A stretch of 64,000 nucleotides of DNA from Oasisia sp. SBJ-2009. Its lineage: Eukaryota; Annelida; Polychaeta; Sabellida; Siboglinidae. The notes under the pieces are model-generated. The model searched no databases. It was not told where the DNA came from and saw only the letters and a list, made by a program, of their open reading frames with translations. The position numbers and the translations under genes were made by a program. Shown here one piece after another: positions 1-59,019 of this stretch. Positions within the stretch are counted from its first letter, which is position 1; every line of letters begins with the position of its first letter. The stretch spans positions 45,738,610-45,802,609 of the forward strand of contig OZ024856.1 of NCBI GenBank assembly GCA_964017155.1, written 5' to 3'.

Positions 1-1
1 G

Positions 2-505
2 GATATTGATATACTAGAAAGAGTACAAAGAAGAGCAACCAAAATGATACAAAAACTCAGGAATATTAGTTATGAAATGTGTCTAAAAGAATGTGGATTA
101 ACAACACTAGAAACCAGGAGATTGAGAGGAGATCAGATAGAAGTTTTTAAAATATTGAATGGGTATGAAAATATTGACAGAAATATTTTTTTTTCTGTTA
201 AGGAAGAGAGAAGGACTAGAGGACATGGAATTACATTAGCAAAGAAGCAGTGTAGACTAGATATTAGAACATTTTCATTTTCACAAAGAACAGTAAATGA
301 ATGGAACAGATTATCGGCTGATTGTGTAGGTGCTAGTAGTGTTAATATGTTTAAAAATAAAATTGACATGTACCTAAGAAGGGCTGGGTACATTTAGTTA
401 GATAGGTTGGACTCTCGATAAGCCAAAGGGCTTCCTTGTCCACCTGCCATCTAGAGTTGATTCTGTAGGTGGCAATCTTGTTAAATCTTGTTAAATTACA
501 CCTCT
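2..505 (+). mobile_element. 3' end of a LINE (non-LTR retrotransposon), reverse transcriptase C-terminus plus 3' UTR
   Basis: The reading frame is open from the window edge to the TAG at 395-397. It begins DILERVQRRATKMI and continues with GLTTLETRRLRGDQIEVFKI, then TRGH and FSQRTVNEWNRL. This is the pattern at the C-terminal end of CR1/L2/jockey-like reverse transcriptase proteins, after the catalytic palm. The body of the element lies beyond the window. The following 100 bases include a short AAGCCAAAGGGCTT inverted repeat and end in two TTGTTAAATC units, as expected of a LINE 3' UTR and repeated tail. It is a copy in an intron of the minus-strand RyR gene, or just beyond it. The clade is not resolved. 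Confidence 0.75.
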
Positions 506-564
506 TGTGTCGACTGACTCATTTCTGAGCGTTGTAAATACATTGTGAAAATGCATCACTACAG

Positions 565-1378
565 ACATGGACTGTTATAGACAGGTGATCACTGCAGATA
601 TGTGACTGTTATAGACATGTGGTCACTGCAGATATGTGACTGTTATAGACATGTGGTCACTGCAGATATGTGACTGTTATAGACAGGTGGTCACTGCAGA
701 CATGTGGATGTTATAGACAGGTGGTCACTGTAGACATGTGACTGTTATAGACAGGTGGTCACTGCAGACATGTGACTGTTATAGACAGGTGGTCACTGCA
801 GACACGTGACTGTTATAGACAGGTGGTCACTGCAGACACGTGACTGTTATAGACAGGTGGTCACTGCAAACACGTGACTGTTATAGACAGGTGGTCACTA
901 CAGACACGTTACTGTTATAGACAGGTGGTCACTACAGACACGTGACTGTTATAGACAGGTGGTCACTGCAGACACATGACTGTTATAGACAGGTGGTCAT
1001 TGCAGACATGTGACTGTTATAGACAGGTGGTCACTGCAGACATATGGATGTTATAGACAGGTGGTCACTGCAGATACGTGACTGTAATAGACAGGTGGTC
1101 ACTACAGACACGTGACTGTTATAGACAGGTGATCACTGCAGACATGTGACTGTTATAGACATTTGATCACTGCAGACACATGACTGTTATAGACAGGTGA
1201 TCACTGCAGACAGGTGACTGTTATAGACAGGTGATCACTGCAGACACATGACTGTTATATACAGGTGGTCACTGCAGACAGGTGACTGTTATAGACAGGT
1301 GGTCACTGCAGACATATGGATGTTATAGACAGGTGGTCACTGCAGATACGTGACTGTTATAGACAGGTGGTCACTTAC
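565..1378. repeat. 34-bp minisatellite, about 24 copies
   Basis: Repeat unit is close to GACTGTTATAGACAGGTGG followed by TCACTGCAGACACGT, with a clean 34-bp period (for example 841 to 875). Variants differ by one to three bases. It lies in intron 21 of RyR and ends about 50 bases from the exon 21 donor. Confidence 0.95.
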
Positions 1379-1427
1379 TTCCTTACTGACAGAAACAAGA
1401 TTCAACCGAAAGTAACGTTCTACTCAC

Positions 1428-48015
<46,588 letters not shown>

Positions 48016-48330
48016 CTTGAGTTATATTCTCTCGCTCACAGAAAATGCATGAGGTGTGAGGACTGAGGGTTCACAAAACAGCAGCCTGACAACAGTGAGA
48101 GGCTGACAACAACAGTGCTACCGTTGGTACCGTCTCACGGCATGGCTTTGTTCATGGAAGCGGTGGCGTTGCGACGACTGTTCGAAAGTCAATGGCTGCA
48201 GAAGTTCTTATTCCTGCCGCTAGACTGCAACGTGGCCCAATCAACAGTTGCCACTTCACAGACTCCTGCACCTGAGTCTGTGCTGTCTGTGCTCCCACAA
48301 CGACGGAAATAAACGCCCAATCCGTGGGTT
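48016..48330 (-). promoter_or_regulatory. 5' UTR and likely promoter region of RyR
   Basis: Sequence upstream of the ATG has an ATG CAT TTT CTG TGA mini-frame (48050-48036) that would be an upstream ORF if transcribed. GC and CpG content rises mildly between 48100 and 48320. No TATA box is evident and no start site can be placed. Confidence 0.4.
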
Positions 48331-48360
48331 CATCAACAAAGAAGACAGATGGAATTCGCT

Positions 48361-48385
48361 GACCGGCTGGCTGGCTGGCTGGCTG
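48361..48385. repeat. (GGCT)n short tandem repeat
   Basis: About five perfect GGCT units. Confidence 0.9.
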
Positions 48386-49809
48386 ACTCTCACTCTCTCC
48401 AGCACTGCCTATCAGGTCCCACACTCCCCTGTCAGGTGGGTCAGGGAGGGTCTATCTCTTCCCTCAAGCTGCACAAGCAGGGGTGTCGATTGGGGCCAGT
48501 TCTAAAAAGTACCACAATACTTCTTTGAACTGGACACACAGCTCCACAACTTCACCCTCACTCAGACTGGGTCAGCTGGTCGTCCACTAGTGGCCACCCA
48601 GTCAGATTTGATGAACTGCCATAAGTGAGCCAGCCCACTGATAAGACGTAACCTGATAGGCCTCTACACTTGGCAGCAGTCACTGACTGCAGCTAACTGG
48701 AGGAGCAGATGATCTCCCTTCCAGGGAGGACCTGTCCTCCAATCAGAGGGCCCCACTGGCCGTTGCCATGGCAGCAGATAAGCTAATGGCCTACTAATCC
48801 TTCTAGGCATGTCTGTCCAGGAGGCAGCCACAGCTGGCAGGGGTGGTGGACTGGTGGGTGGGTCCCATGTGGCTTAGCACATAGTTAGTCCACTGTCAAC
48901 ACACTCAGCAACAGGGACTTAGCATATACTGTCTTTTTAAGCCAGTTCTAGAGGTGAAACCACTGGGAAATCATTCTACAATGAACTGATATTTGAGAGT
49001 TTAGCTTTGCATGCGCCATTCAGAACAGTTGATAACAGGTTGAATAATCTGTTCAAACTGTTGTCCCACCAGTCTGTTGTGTCTGTGCCAAAGGATATAA
49101 CAGGTCACTCACAGGGAATAATGTATACATAACATGTTGTAGAATTATGCAAGTAGTTATACCTCTCTCTAAATCTTAATACAGTTGTAACTGTTGATTA
49201 TATTAGGAAATCCGACCCTCCACAATAACAATAATAAAATAAGGATAACAAAGCTCAAGTACATTTAGATATGAACAAATATAATTCTATACTGGCATGA
49301 ACAGAATGATTCTCTACAAAAGTATGTGTTTTTACTTTTGTATTATTTTATAAAAAAAAAAATTGTTTTCTTTCTTTTCAAACTGTAAAATGTGACAATT
49401 AAACATAACATAGCAACAATGTCCATTACAAATATAAGCCTACAGAACTGCCAACTTATTGTGTTTTAACACGGTCTATTGAAGCCTTGAAGGCAACTCA
49501 TGACAGTGACTCTATAAAATGCCTGATTACCGAGTAGTCATCTAGTGTGTATAGTAGAGAGATGACTTGAGTGAGAAATAAGGTGATGGTAGGCGAGAGC
49601 CTTCAGAGTATTGATCAGCCATTCCAGCCTTAGGCAGCTGCATGGCAATTACTGTCTGAATGCCAGGAGACCAGTAGAGATTAGAGGTTATGTTTATGTG
49701 TAATAGCTCCGCTATCACTACTTTAAATTAGCTTTACAGGGCGTGCATGCACGTTGCAAATACATGCATACATAGTAATACATATACATACATACAACTT
49801 ACATGCTTC

Positions 49810-50560
49810 TGAAGCAATGAGAACCAAGCCCAGTATAGGGACACCAAAGCCAGTATAGGGACACCAAAGCCAGTATATATGGACTCCAAGGCCAACCAGA
49901 TGAAAAGACGCTCCAAGGCCAATACCAAAGGTACCAAGGCCAACCTAACTCTGATCTAATGGGCACCAAGGCCAGTACAGACAGTACCAAACTTAACCTG
50001 ATTCCACTCAAATAACTTGTGAGATAGCTGTAGTTTCAGATAACTCAATTATATATAGGGAGTTAATTGATTCCACATTTTGAGTTTTAGATATGAAGGC
50101 CATGCAGTATAGGGGCGCTAAGGCCAGTATAGGAGGGGGGGAATAACAACACTGAGTGTACTAAGGCCAGTACAAGGGGTACCAACACCAGCACTAGGGT
50201 CACCAAAGCCGGTATAAGGTCACCAAGGCTGATATAAGGTCATCAAGGCCAGTATAAGGTCATCAAGGCCATTGTAGGGTAACCATGGCCAGCAAGGGGT
50301 AACTAAGGCCAGCAGGGCCTATAGGGTCACCAAGGCCTATATAAGGTCTCCAAGACCATTATAAGGCTGCCAAGGGCATCATAGGGTCACCAACCATGGC
50401 CAGAATATGGTTAATATATATATAATACGGCCAATATAATTATGGTCACCAAGGCCAGTATAAGGTCTTCTCGGCCAGTATGGGGTAACTATAGGGCCAG
50501 TACAGGGTTACTAAGGCCAGTCTAGTGTCACCATGGCCAGTACAGGGTCAAACATGGCTT
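49810..50560. repeat. Degenerate 17-18 bp tandem repeat
   Basis: Variants of CACCAAGGCCAGTATAGGGT recur at irregular spacing with many substitutions. Confidence 0.85.
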
Positions 50561-53500
50561 ATTGGTATGCTAAGCCAAGGAGTGTTACAATTGCAAGTTA
50601 TTTTTCTGAATAAAATTTCCATGACCGTCAGACCACTACTGGTGTAATTATATCTAGCTTTCGTATATTTATTGTTTCATTGACTGTCTTATTTAGTTGA
50701 ATTGGTATTGGCATGGCCATGTAAGCTAAGAAAGATATCAAAACGCAAAATGTTAAAACACTAACATATATATTACTATTTGTATATAACCTGATTCCAG
50801 ATAACTTTACTTTATTTGTTCTTGAGTTCTTAGGTGTCTACAGCTGGTACATGTAACACCCAGCATCACTAGGACCATTTTAGCTAGGAGTAATGGCCTG
50901 TGATGCAGAGCATAGGCACCCATACACTGCTTACTCCATAACACAACTCACTAATTGGACATGTCGGGCCAGCTGTGTTATTCACGCTGCGTGTGAATAT
51001 GGCAACTCTAACAGGTAGCACCCAGAACCCTCCCACGAGATACTTTGTAGTTTCTGTACAACGGCCTAGATCTTAAACATATACATAGCCACATGGTGGC
51101 AGCACTGTACTATGCCAACATTTTTAACTTCATGACAATCACTTTTTTCACAGAAAAAAAACCCACTATCCCCATAAAATAGATATGGTGGGAGTTAAAA
51201 GTTTCCGTGATTGAAAATATGCAAAAATAGCCTTTTTGCAATTGCATATCCCCATTTTACAATGCTGACTGCAACATAGATCAGTCTTGTCAGCTCAAAA
51301 TTGAAATGGCTGCTTATGTCCTATCACAATAAAAACATCACCAAACAAGAGCTGACAAAGCCTAAACCTGCTTTCATCACCCGACATATTACGACATAGC
51401 TATCACACACCAAGCTGATCAGTTCCAAGTAACCAGCAGGAATGGGAATGTGTAAAGGCAGTGAAACAAATCATTAACCAATCACCATTTGACCAATTAA
51501 CTTCTCTGATTGATTCTTAGCCACTCCCGGAAGTACAAAACAGTTAATTAAAGTAAAACAAACAGTTGTTCCTGGTGTTAAAAAACAGTTCAAAGTGCTC
51601 AATATAAAGCATATACTTAGTCTATTCTGTGTGTGGATATCAATATAGCAACAACACATAGACATCTGAAAGGTATGTAGGCCCTATGTGACCATAACAC
51701 AGTGGATAGGTTCTACAATAAGCAAAACTACACCACTAAAACTGAAGGATGATGTCCCACTACCAGTAAGATAAGATCTAGAGCTGATGAATAAACATTT
51801 CTTTGACCTTCACAACAAAGTGCATTTTGTATTAACTAGTTAAATTAGACTAGAATACAGACATAAATAATTAAATAAGGTAGGATATTCTTCAGCCCTG
51901 TTCATCTCATCCACGGTTTGCACTAATGACATGCAAGGCACCATTCAAGTTGACTGAATGATGAAACCTTCTCTACTTGATAAACAGGATGAAACATGGA
52001 TATATGTTCTGTGCCTGAACTTCTGGAATGTCTTCATATATCATAGGCCCTAGATATGTTTCTTCACTAGATATAGACAACAGAAAATGGCATGTCTCTG
52101 TGGCATTTTAATTTTTTAGTATTGTTTTCACACCTATCAACCAGATGGCGCCACTACACGATACAGCATGACAATTATTTTTTTGGCTAGGTTTGGCTGT
52201 CTGAGCAAGACCAAGAATGCCCCCCGAGCTTATACTAACTAGCACGGTATTTTGTAATGCCAGAAATTTGTGTAGTAAAATGTACTGCAACTGTAGCAAA
52301 CAATTTTCAGATACATTTTGGCAACATTGTTATATAACACCAACTACACAGAGAAACATCCAGGCAAATGCGCAACTACAAAAGTTACAAATATTTTGCA
52401 ACCTTTCAATGTTGGCATCGTCTTACTGTGTAAATGTATGCCACATGTTGCAAATATTCACACTGCATCTGTTTCAAGAATGCCTACTCAATATTTTCCC
52501 AACGTTACTTTGTTGAAGCTCACCATGTGGCGCCACTTTCACTGGCATACCATCATCCACTGAGGCAAATACAGCTTCCTTTTGATCAGCTGTGATACAT
52601 GTCCTTCCCCACTTACAGCAGTGTGACATCTGAATGTACACAAATTCAACCTTGCCCACTGTTGCACTACCATATAGCCACAGCCTATAGACACAGGTAT
52701 AGGGACGGTCATTCATGTTTATCCACATTTATCCTATAGAAAGCAGTCAAGTTAATTATGCAATATCAATTTAAAATGAGAATTAAGTTTGATCTTTAGA
52801 TTTGTAAAAGAGTGAATACAGATTGAAAAGGCATTAATCAGGGGGTTTGATCCACTCCTAGAATTGTTTTCTACACTGTGTTGTCTATATTTCATGGCGC
52901 AACTATGTACCATAAATTCCAGGCTAATGATGTTAGTCCACACCGTGGACCACCGTTGTATGAACTTCTTCAGTCTAATGCTAGATTCCAATCACCACAT
53001 ATTACCGGTAAATATGATTTTGTGATCCCTGAAACACCCAATTTACCAGTAGGGATACTTTCAGCTTTCGCGGTTACCTCACCATAAACTTGAGGTGATT
53101 AATATGCCATGTTCATGGTTATATATTATAACAAATTATACAAATGAGAGGGGGTGAGACAGATTTCATCATATATCATGAAATAGTACTTTAAAAGATT
53201 GTCCAGAGACAACCAAAGCTAAACAATTCATTTATGTAAATGAGCCAGTGTGTCACTGGATACAAAATAGGTTAAATGTTTTGTGAAATGGACCCGAAAA
53301 GAACAGGTTAAAAATAACACTGGGAGAGAACCTTTAAAACAGTTAGTCAAATAAATTATTAAAGGACATAAACAGCCTAGGTGCCACTCTGTGCAGCTAC
53401 AGAAAAAAGATGAAAACGATGACTTCTAGTGATTCATCGAAGTTATCAATCTCAGTCTGGGTGCCCTTGCCAGAGATTTATTGAGATCAAAGAAGTTTCC

Positions 53501-56500
53501 CAGTATCATGGCTGAGCAGCCATATATAACAATAAACAAATGTTTTTGAAAGAGGACAGATCCTACTAGTGTTACTAAAATATACTGAATGAAGAAATAC
53601 TTGACTGATAATTTTACTATGATTGTATATATGATTATATAACATATACCATACACAACTTTGTTTGTTCAAATAAATTATAATTCCAGAAAACAATAAT
53701 CTCAATTACTTGACCCAGAAAAGAAACAACAGTAAACTATGCTGGATGTGTGCTCCTAAAATGCAAATCCCCTGCTGTGTTGCCAACGGTGAGTGACTGA
53801 CAGGATAAATGTCATACATAACATGCCATAGCAATGTCTAAATGTCAAAACTACCAGCAGCATCGTGGCGCCATCTAATGACTAAAAATACAATCACTGT
53901 GGCACCAGTAACACTACAATCATGACATCATCTATTGCATTTTTAAAGACCACATGGTCATCCGTGGATATCAGATGCATGCATCGTCTCACATCCATAA
54001 AAAGAAGGATGCGCATCCATTACGCTGTGCATCGGTAATAGGAATTATACGATGTGCCAAACAGACTGGTCGGATACCTTATGGAGATGACGTAATTTAT
54101 TGCCAGTGCTGTACATGAACTAAGTAGGCCAGCAACATGAGAAGAGAACCACTTAGCTACAGGTGGCTGGTGCATCCACCTGTTGACAGTTCCTCCTATA
54201 AACCACACTTAGAAGGATTTTTTTGTCGACACATTCTAATATTGTACTTCCTCGAGAAGTCAAGTGAGTCTGATTTTTTGTCATTCCTTGTAAGTGAAGG
54301 TTTTTCTGTGTTCTTTCATTCTGTAGTGAACATGTTTCTATATACTGCATTTGTCCTAATAAACTCCTAGCACTGAATTATCACTGTTGTGTATTATATT
54401 TCTGTAATTTCTTAGCATAGTTATTGTGTTATATTTTTGTCTGTCTAGACATTGTCCCATTCATACATACGTGTACAATAAATCATACCATTCCAATGAA
54501 ACATTTGTGAGGTATCACTGTATGCATTCAGTAATCAGTCAGAATTATGATTCATATAAACATAAGAAATTATGTACATTCAGATGATTAGAATATTTTT
54601 ACTTTAATTTTAAAATGCAACATTTGTTCTCGGATAAAATGGCTATAGTGAGGTGGATACATAACATCAAGACGGGAGGAAGATACTGTGTAATGCAACC
54701 CCGCTCCATCCCATAAGGGACAAATAGGAAAGAATTAATCAAGAGATTCTGACAAAATAATCGAAGAGTTTATTTTCTAATCTGACATCTTTAATTGTGA
54801 TTATTTTATCTGCAGAATGATCAAAATTGCAATTTCACCCAATCATCAAAAGGTTTAAAAGATAAAATGATTGTTACAAGTTCATTAAATCAGCACAAAA
54901 ATGTGCATAATCCATGGTATCAAGCAGACCATTGGCTGAAATAACTTGCCTGTCCTACACTGGTTGAGACACTCAGGTGTTGGTCACCCCCCCCCCCCCC
55001 CACTTGATCACGTAGACTCAATGACAGCTTAGTGGGCTATAGTAAAGGCATTAAAGTAAGACTCCTTAGTAATTTATGACACATCCCCTGTGTGAGGCAG
55101 CAGTGCTTGCCTCTGATCCGGCATTGATGAGAAATCAATAACTGGACAGACGACAGAAGGCACCTGTTCTCTCACATCAGCAGCAAGTGGCATGAGCCCC
55201 CTTGGGACCACGCCTGCGGAAAGTTGAAAGCACTTCACCGTCTTCTTTTTTTGTCTCAGTCTGCATTTGCTCGAAAGAAGGGTATTTTTATAGACAAGCT
55301 GAAACTTCAGTTTTATCAAGTAACGCAGCATCCAGGATATATTTTTAAAGGTAAATGAAAATTTTATTTTTAAACAACTAATTGTACTTATGATACAATT
55401 TAAATAAACTTACATAATTTCTTCTAATATTTGCAGTCTTTTTAATTCTAATCAAGGAATGTTTAGTATCAGAGTTCAAAATGTCCAGTCTATGAATGTC
55501 CATTCCCCCAATAAATTCAGGCCCAATAACAGTCATATAGCAACATAAGAAACTTCTTTCAGTGGAACTTTACATATAGCTAAGTAGCCATACTATTTTT
55601 TGCAATGCGCTACATGTCTGTTATTATATTGTTCTCATTTTCCTGTGTCTCTATCTTGGTAGCATTACATTTCACTGCATTTCACTACTCAAGAATCTTT
55701 TTATGCACAAAAACAGGTCGGTGTATCTCACACACCCAAATGTTTAGCATCTCCGGCATGCCTGATCAGCTCAGTATCTCTCATACACCCAACCACCTTA
55801 GCACATTTCACATGCTCAACCAGCCTCGATTAACCAGACTCCATGAGGTGGCAGCACTTTTCAACCCCTCAACTCCACCTGGGGAATTAATGGGCTGCCT
55901 GTGTAACTGACAGGGCGGCCTTACCCCAGATTAGGGTAGAGATGTTGATTGGCTCTCAGGCCGAAACAAATTAAATAAGGATACTTTTTATCAGGTCTAT
56001 GATGCTGTATTATAAAAACTATTAAAAATTAAATTTATATTAACAATAAAGTGTAGAGTGTAAGACAGCTATACACCTGCACTATATGTGGGAGTTTATC
56101 TTCCCGCGACGGACAGCAGATTCAAAGCCAATGTAAATGTAACAAGTCGTACAAGTTTCAGAATTTTTTTTTTAATTCTCAATTAAACTGAGGTCTTCCT
56201 GGATGATAATCCGGTATTCTAACATCAACCTGCTATGCCTCGCATTAAGAGGATCTGGAGAAAGTTGTTTCAATTTATGTAATTAACTCATGCCTAGATC
56301 TGGACAGAAACTCACTGATGATTTCCCTTTTTATGCACTGAAGTAAAACAAAACACAACTTCCTGGTTGCAGGGAGAGAAAGCACCAGTGCCTCTAAAAT
56401 CTGCTCTCTGAGGATATCATATTTACCTAATGATGATGACATATGTTAAGAATGTCTGTGGAAATAGCAGGCCGCACCACGTGATAGATAGCATACTCAG

Positions 56501-57262
56501 AGGAACAGGTGGAATTTTTGGCAGAGGTTTAAACTGCGCCCCAAAGCAGCATGTTTCACTTTCAAGACTGCGCAATATACTCATCTCGTCTATCTACCTG
56601 GTATTCTTTGATGTTGTTATTTGTGACAGAATTGTTTCCCGTTTCCTTCCTACTGCTGCATCTTTCCCTGCATGGGAGTCTGGGACTGACATATCCATCT
56701 CAACACGTGTAGATCCAGGAATGCACAAATCTGCACATGCACACATACACACATGCACATATATGTACACATACAAACATACACATACACACACAGATGC
56801 ACACATGTGCATGCAAGCACCCATGCACACACAGCCAGCAAATGCCGCAGACACAACCTGTTATATTCCGATGATGGCATTTGCCCGTGAATACCCAGTA
56901 GAATACGATACTGCTACCAGTGACAACTAAACGCTGACATTTCAATGTGTTATCCCAAAGGTAGGCCAAGTAGTTTTTTTAAAGAGCATTTCCCATCACG
57001 CAACCGCGGCATGTCTGCGCAGATATTCTCTCGCTGCTAATTATACTCTGCAGCCAGACCACAAGACTTCCTGCACAAGAACTCCACATGGCCCAGTAAA
57101 CATGTTAACAGGTGGTCAATGTATCTTCCAGCAGGTGAACAGTTTTAGAAACAACCATCAAGGAAACATACAGCAGGCCCATTTGACAGACAGTCAATCA
57201 TGCACAACGTGTGTGTGTGTAGATAGCAGTGCATGAAGTTTGTGTATGAACTGACGTGGCAC
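50560..57262. other. 5' flank of RyR with no recognisable gene
   Basis: AT-rich. A poly-C run is at about 54988-55004 and a CA-rich tract at 56735-56835. None of the short ORFs shows a domain I can name. Confidence 0.6.
55800..55970 (-). repeat. Unclassified interspersed repeat, partner of the one at 17183
   Basis: On the minus strand, GGCCTGAGAGCCAATCA, CTACCCTAATCTGGGGTAAG, GTGGAGTTGAGGGGTTGAAA and GTGCTGCCACCTCATGGAG occur in the same order as at 17183-17325. Confidence 0.75.
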
Positions 57263-57568
57263 CAGGGCTTCATGCAGGACCAAATTATTGCCAGTCACAC
57301 ATGTTTTGGTGGACAAATGGATGTTAGCTGTTAAGCCAGTTTACAAACTTTAAATGTGTCTGATGACCTAAAATGGACTACGAACACACATATGACACCA
57401 TTTACTTCACTTTTGAGGCATAACTGACAATATCTATGGTTTTGGAAGACATTTTTTTGATCCTTCATTGTTTACCCGTCCACCACCCATCTACCCATAT
57501 TTCTACCCGTCCACAACGGTTTTTACCCGTCCAAATGACAGGTGGACGGGTCTCTGCATAAAGCTATG
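57263..57568 (-). mobile_element. hAT-type MITE, family A, complete copy
   Basis: 306 bp with ends CAGGGCTTCATGCAG and CATAGCTTTATGCAG (reverse complement of the right end). The interior is close to the copy at 17542, with an extra CCACCCATCTACCC subrepeat. Confidence 0.85.
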
Positions 57569-58250
57569 CGTGTATGTTTGAACATATAAAATGTTAAATT
57601 AACTAAACAAAAAACTTTAAATTTTGTTTTACATTGTAAAACATCCAATTCACAGTCGAAAATTTAAATGGACCTAATGCAAAATGTAGATCATCTTCTA
57701 GGTTCACTGCATACCTAATCATTTCATAATGCTCAATTCAAATTTTGAGCCATGAGTCACATCAAAGTCTATGAGATGTGTGAGACCATGTTGAAAGGTA
57801 TCACATTCTCACAAAGTATCAATTAATCTATGCCCAATAATACTGTTTTACTACTAATTACTAATCTACTAATTATATGCCAAACTCCTCATTGATTGCG
57901 TGTTTCAAATGGGATAACTTGTAACTGTTCTATCACACACTACATGGCGCCACTGGTATTGCTCAACTGTACCTGCTGTAGTTGTACGCAACAGTCGGAA
58001 TTCCAAGGATCGTTTGTGAGTTGCTTCACGAGGAAAATAAGTTGCCATCTGTCAGCCAGGGTCTGACAGAGGCATCTGCTTAACATGACACATGAATCCT
58101 GCCAGTGCATATGTGATGGTTATTACCTACGCAAAATGTGCAAGAGATTCCATATTTCTTTCCACTGAATTCCTATCAATATGTTTAGTTAAACAAAGTT
58201 TAGGTAATTAGTCATGTCTGTAATTTTTAATGGCTACATTTTGTTTAGTA

Positions 58251-58550
58251 GAACAGTGGTGCAGTGGCTAGAGCTTCAGACTCACGAGTAAGAGAACCCG
58301 GGTTCGAATCCTTTCCTGCCATGAGCAATTTTGTTCACTCTACATTGCTCCAGTTCACTCGGCTGTGTGAATGAGTACCTGGCAGTGGTGGATATTTGTG
58401 TAAGAATAGTGTTTATGCATTAACTGCTGCGTGGCTGAATGCTTCCTAGAGTATTCAAAATGTAGTTTGATTGAACAGGTCTGCCAGGGAATAAAGTGTA
58501 AAGCACTTTGAGCAAACCCGAGGATTGGCTACAGCGCAGTATATAATAGT
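58251..58550 (+). mobile_element. tRNA-derived SINE, copy 2 of the first type
   Basis: A box TGGTGCAGTGG and perfect B box GGTTCGAATCC (58301-58311). The body CATTGCTCCAGTTCACTCGG, then AATGAGTACCTGGCAGTGGT, matches the copy at 23818. The tail is AAAGCACTTTGAGC...AGTATATAATAG. Confidence 0.9.
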
Positions 58551-58924
58551 TTATTTCAGACAAGACATCCATATATACATCAAATACAATAAAAAAAAAT
58601 TGAAAAGTACAATACATATAATACAATCAAAGCAATGATGAGATCAACGTAAAAATATAAGTGTAAAATATAAAAAATTATGTCTAAATATATGAGGAAA
58701 TTAATTAAATAAGTTGTAAAAATAAATATTAAAAAAAATTATTAAAATATAAATACAATACTAATGTCATGTGTACAATAACGATCTCCAGTATAGGAAC
58801 TTGACTTACCTTTTGCTATGGTTATGAACTATGTTAGTAACTACGGTCACATTGATGACCACATTCATCTTTAAAGTGTTGACTGCAGGCTGGGTTCAGT
58901 TATGTGAAATAACGTTGCAATTTG

Positions 58925-59015
58925 TGTGTGCATGCGTGTGTTTGTGTACATGTGCATGTGTGTACATGTGCATGTGTGTGTACATGTGCATGTTTGTGTG
59001 TGTGTGCATGTATGT
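58925..59015. repeat. (TG)n/(CATG) alternating purine-pyrimidine tract
   Basis: Near-continuous TGTGTGCATGTGTACATG blocks; Z-DNA-forming character is plausible. Confidence 0.9.
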
Positions 59016-59019
59016 ACAC

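Noticed and set aside
56430..56930. 166-codon plus-strand ORF in the 5' flank
   Set aside because: Its second half is a CA-rich repeat translation (HTHTHTD) and the first half shows no domain. No codon bias or neighbouring exon supports a gene.
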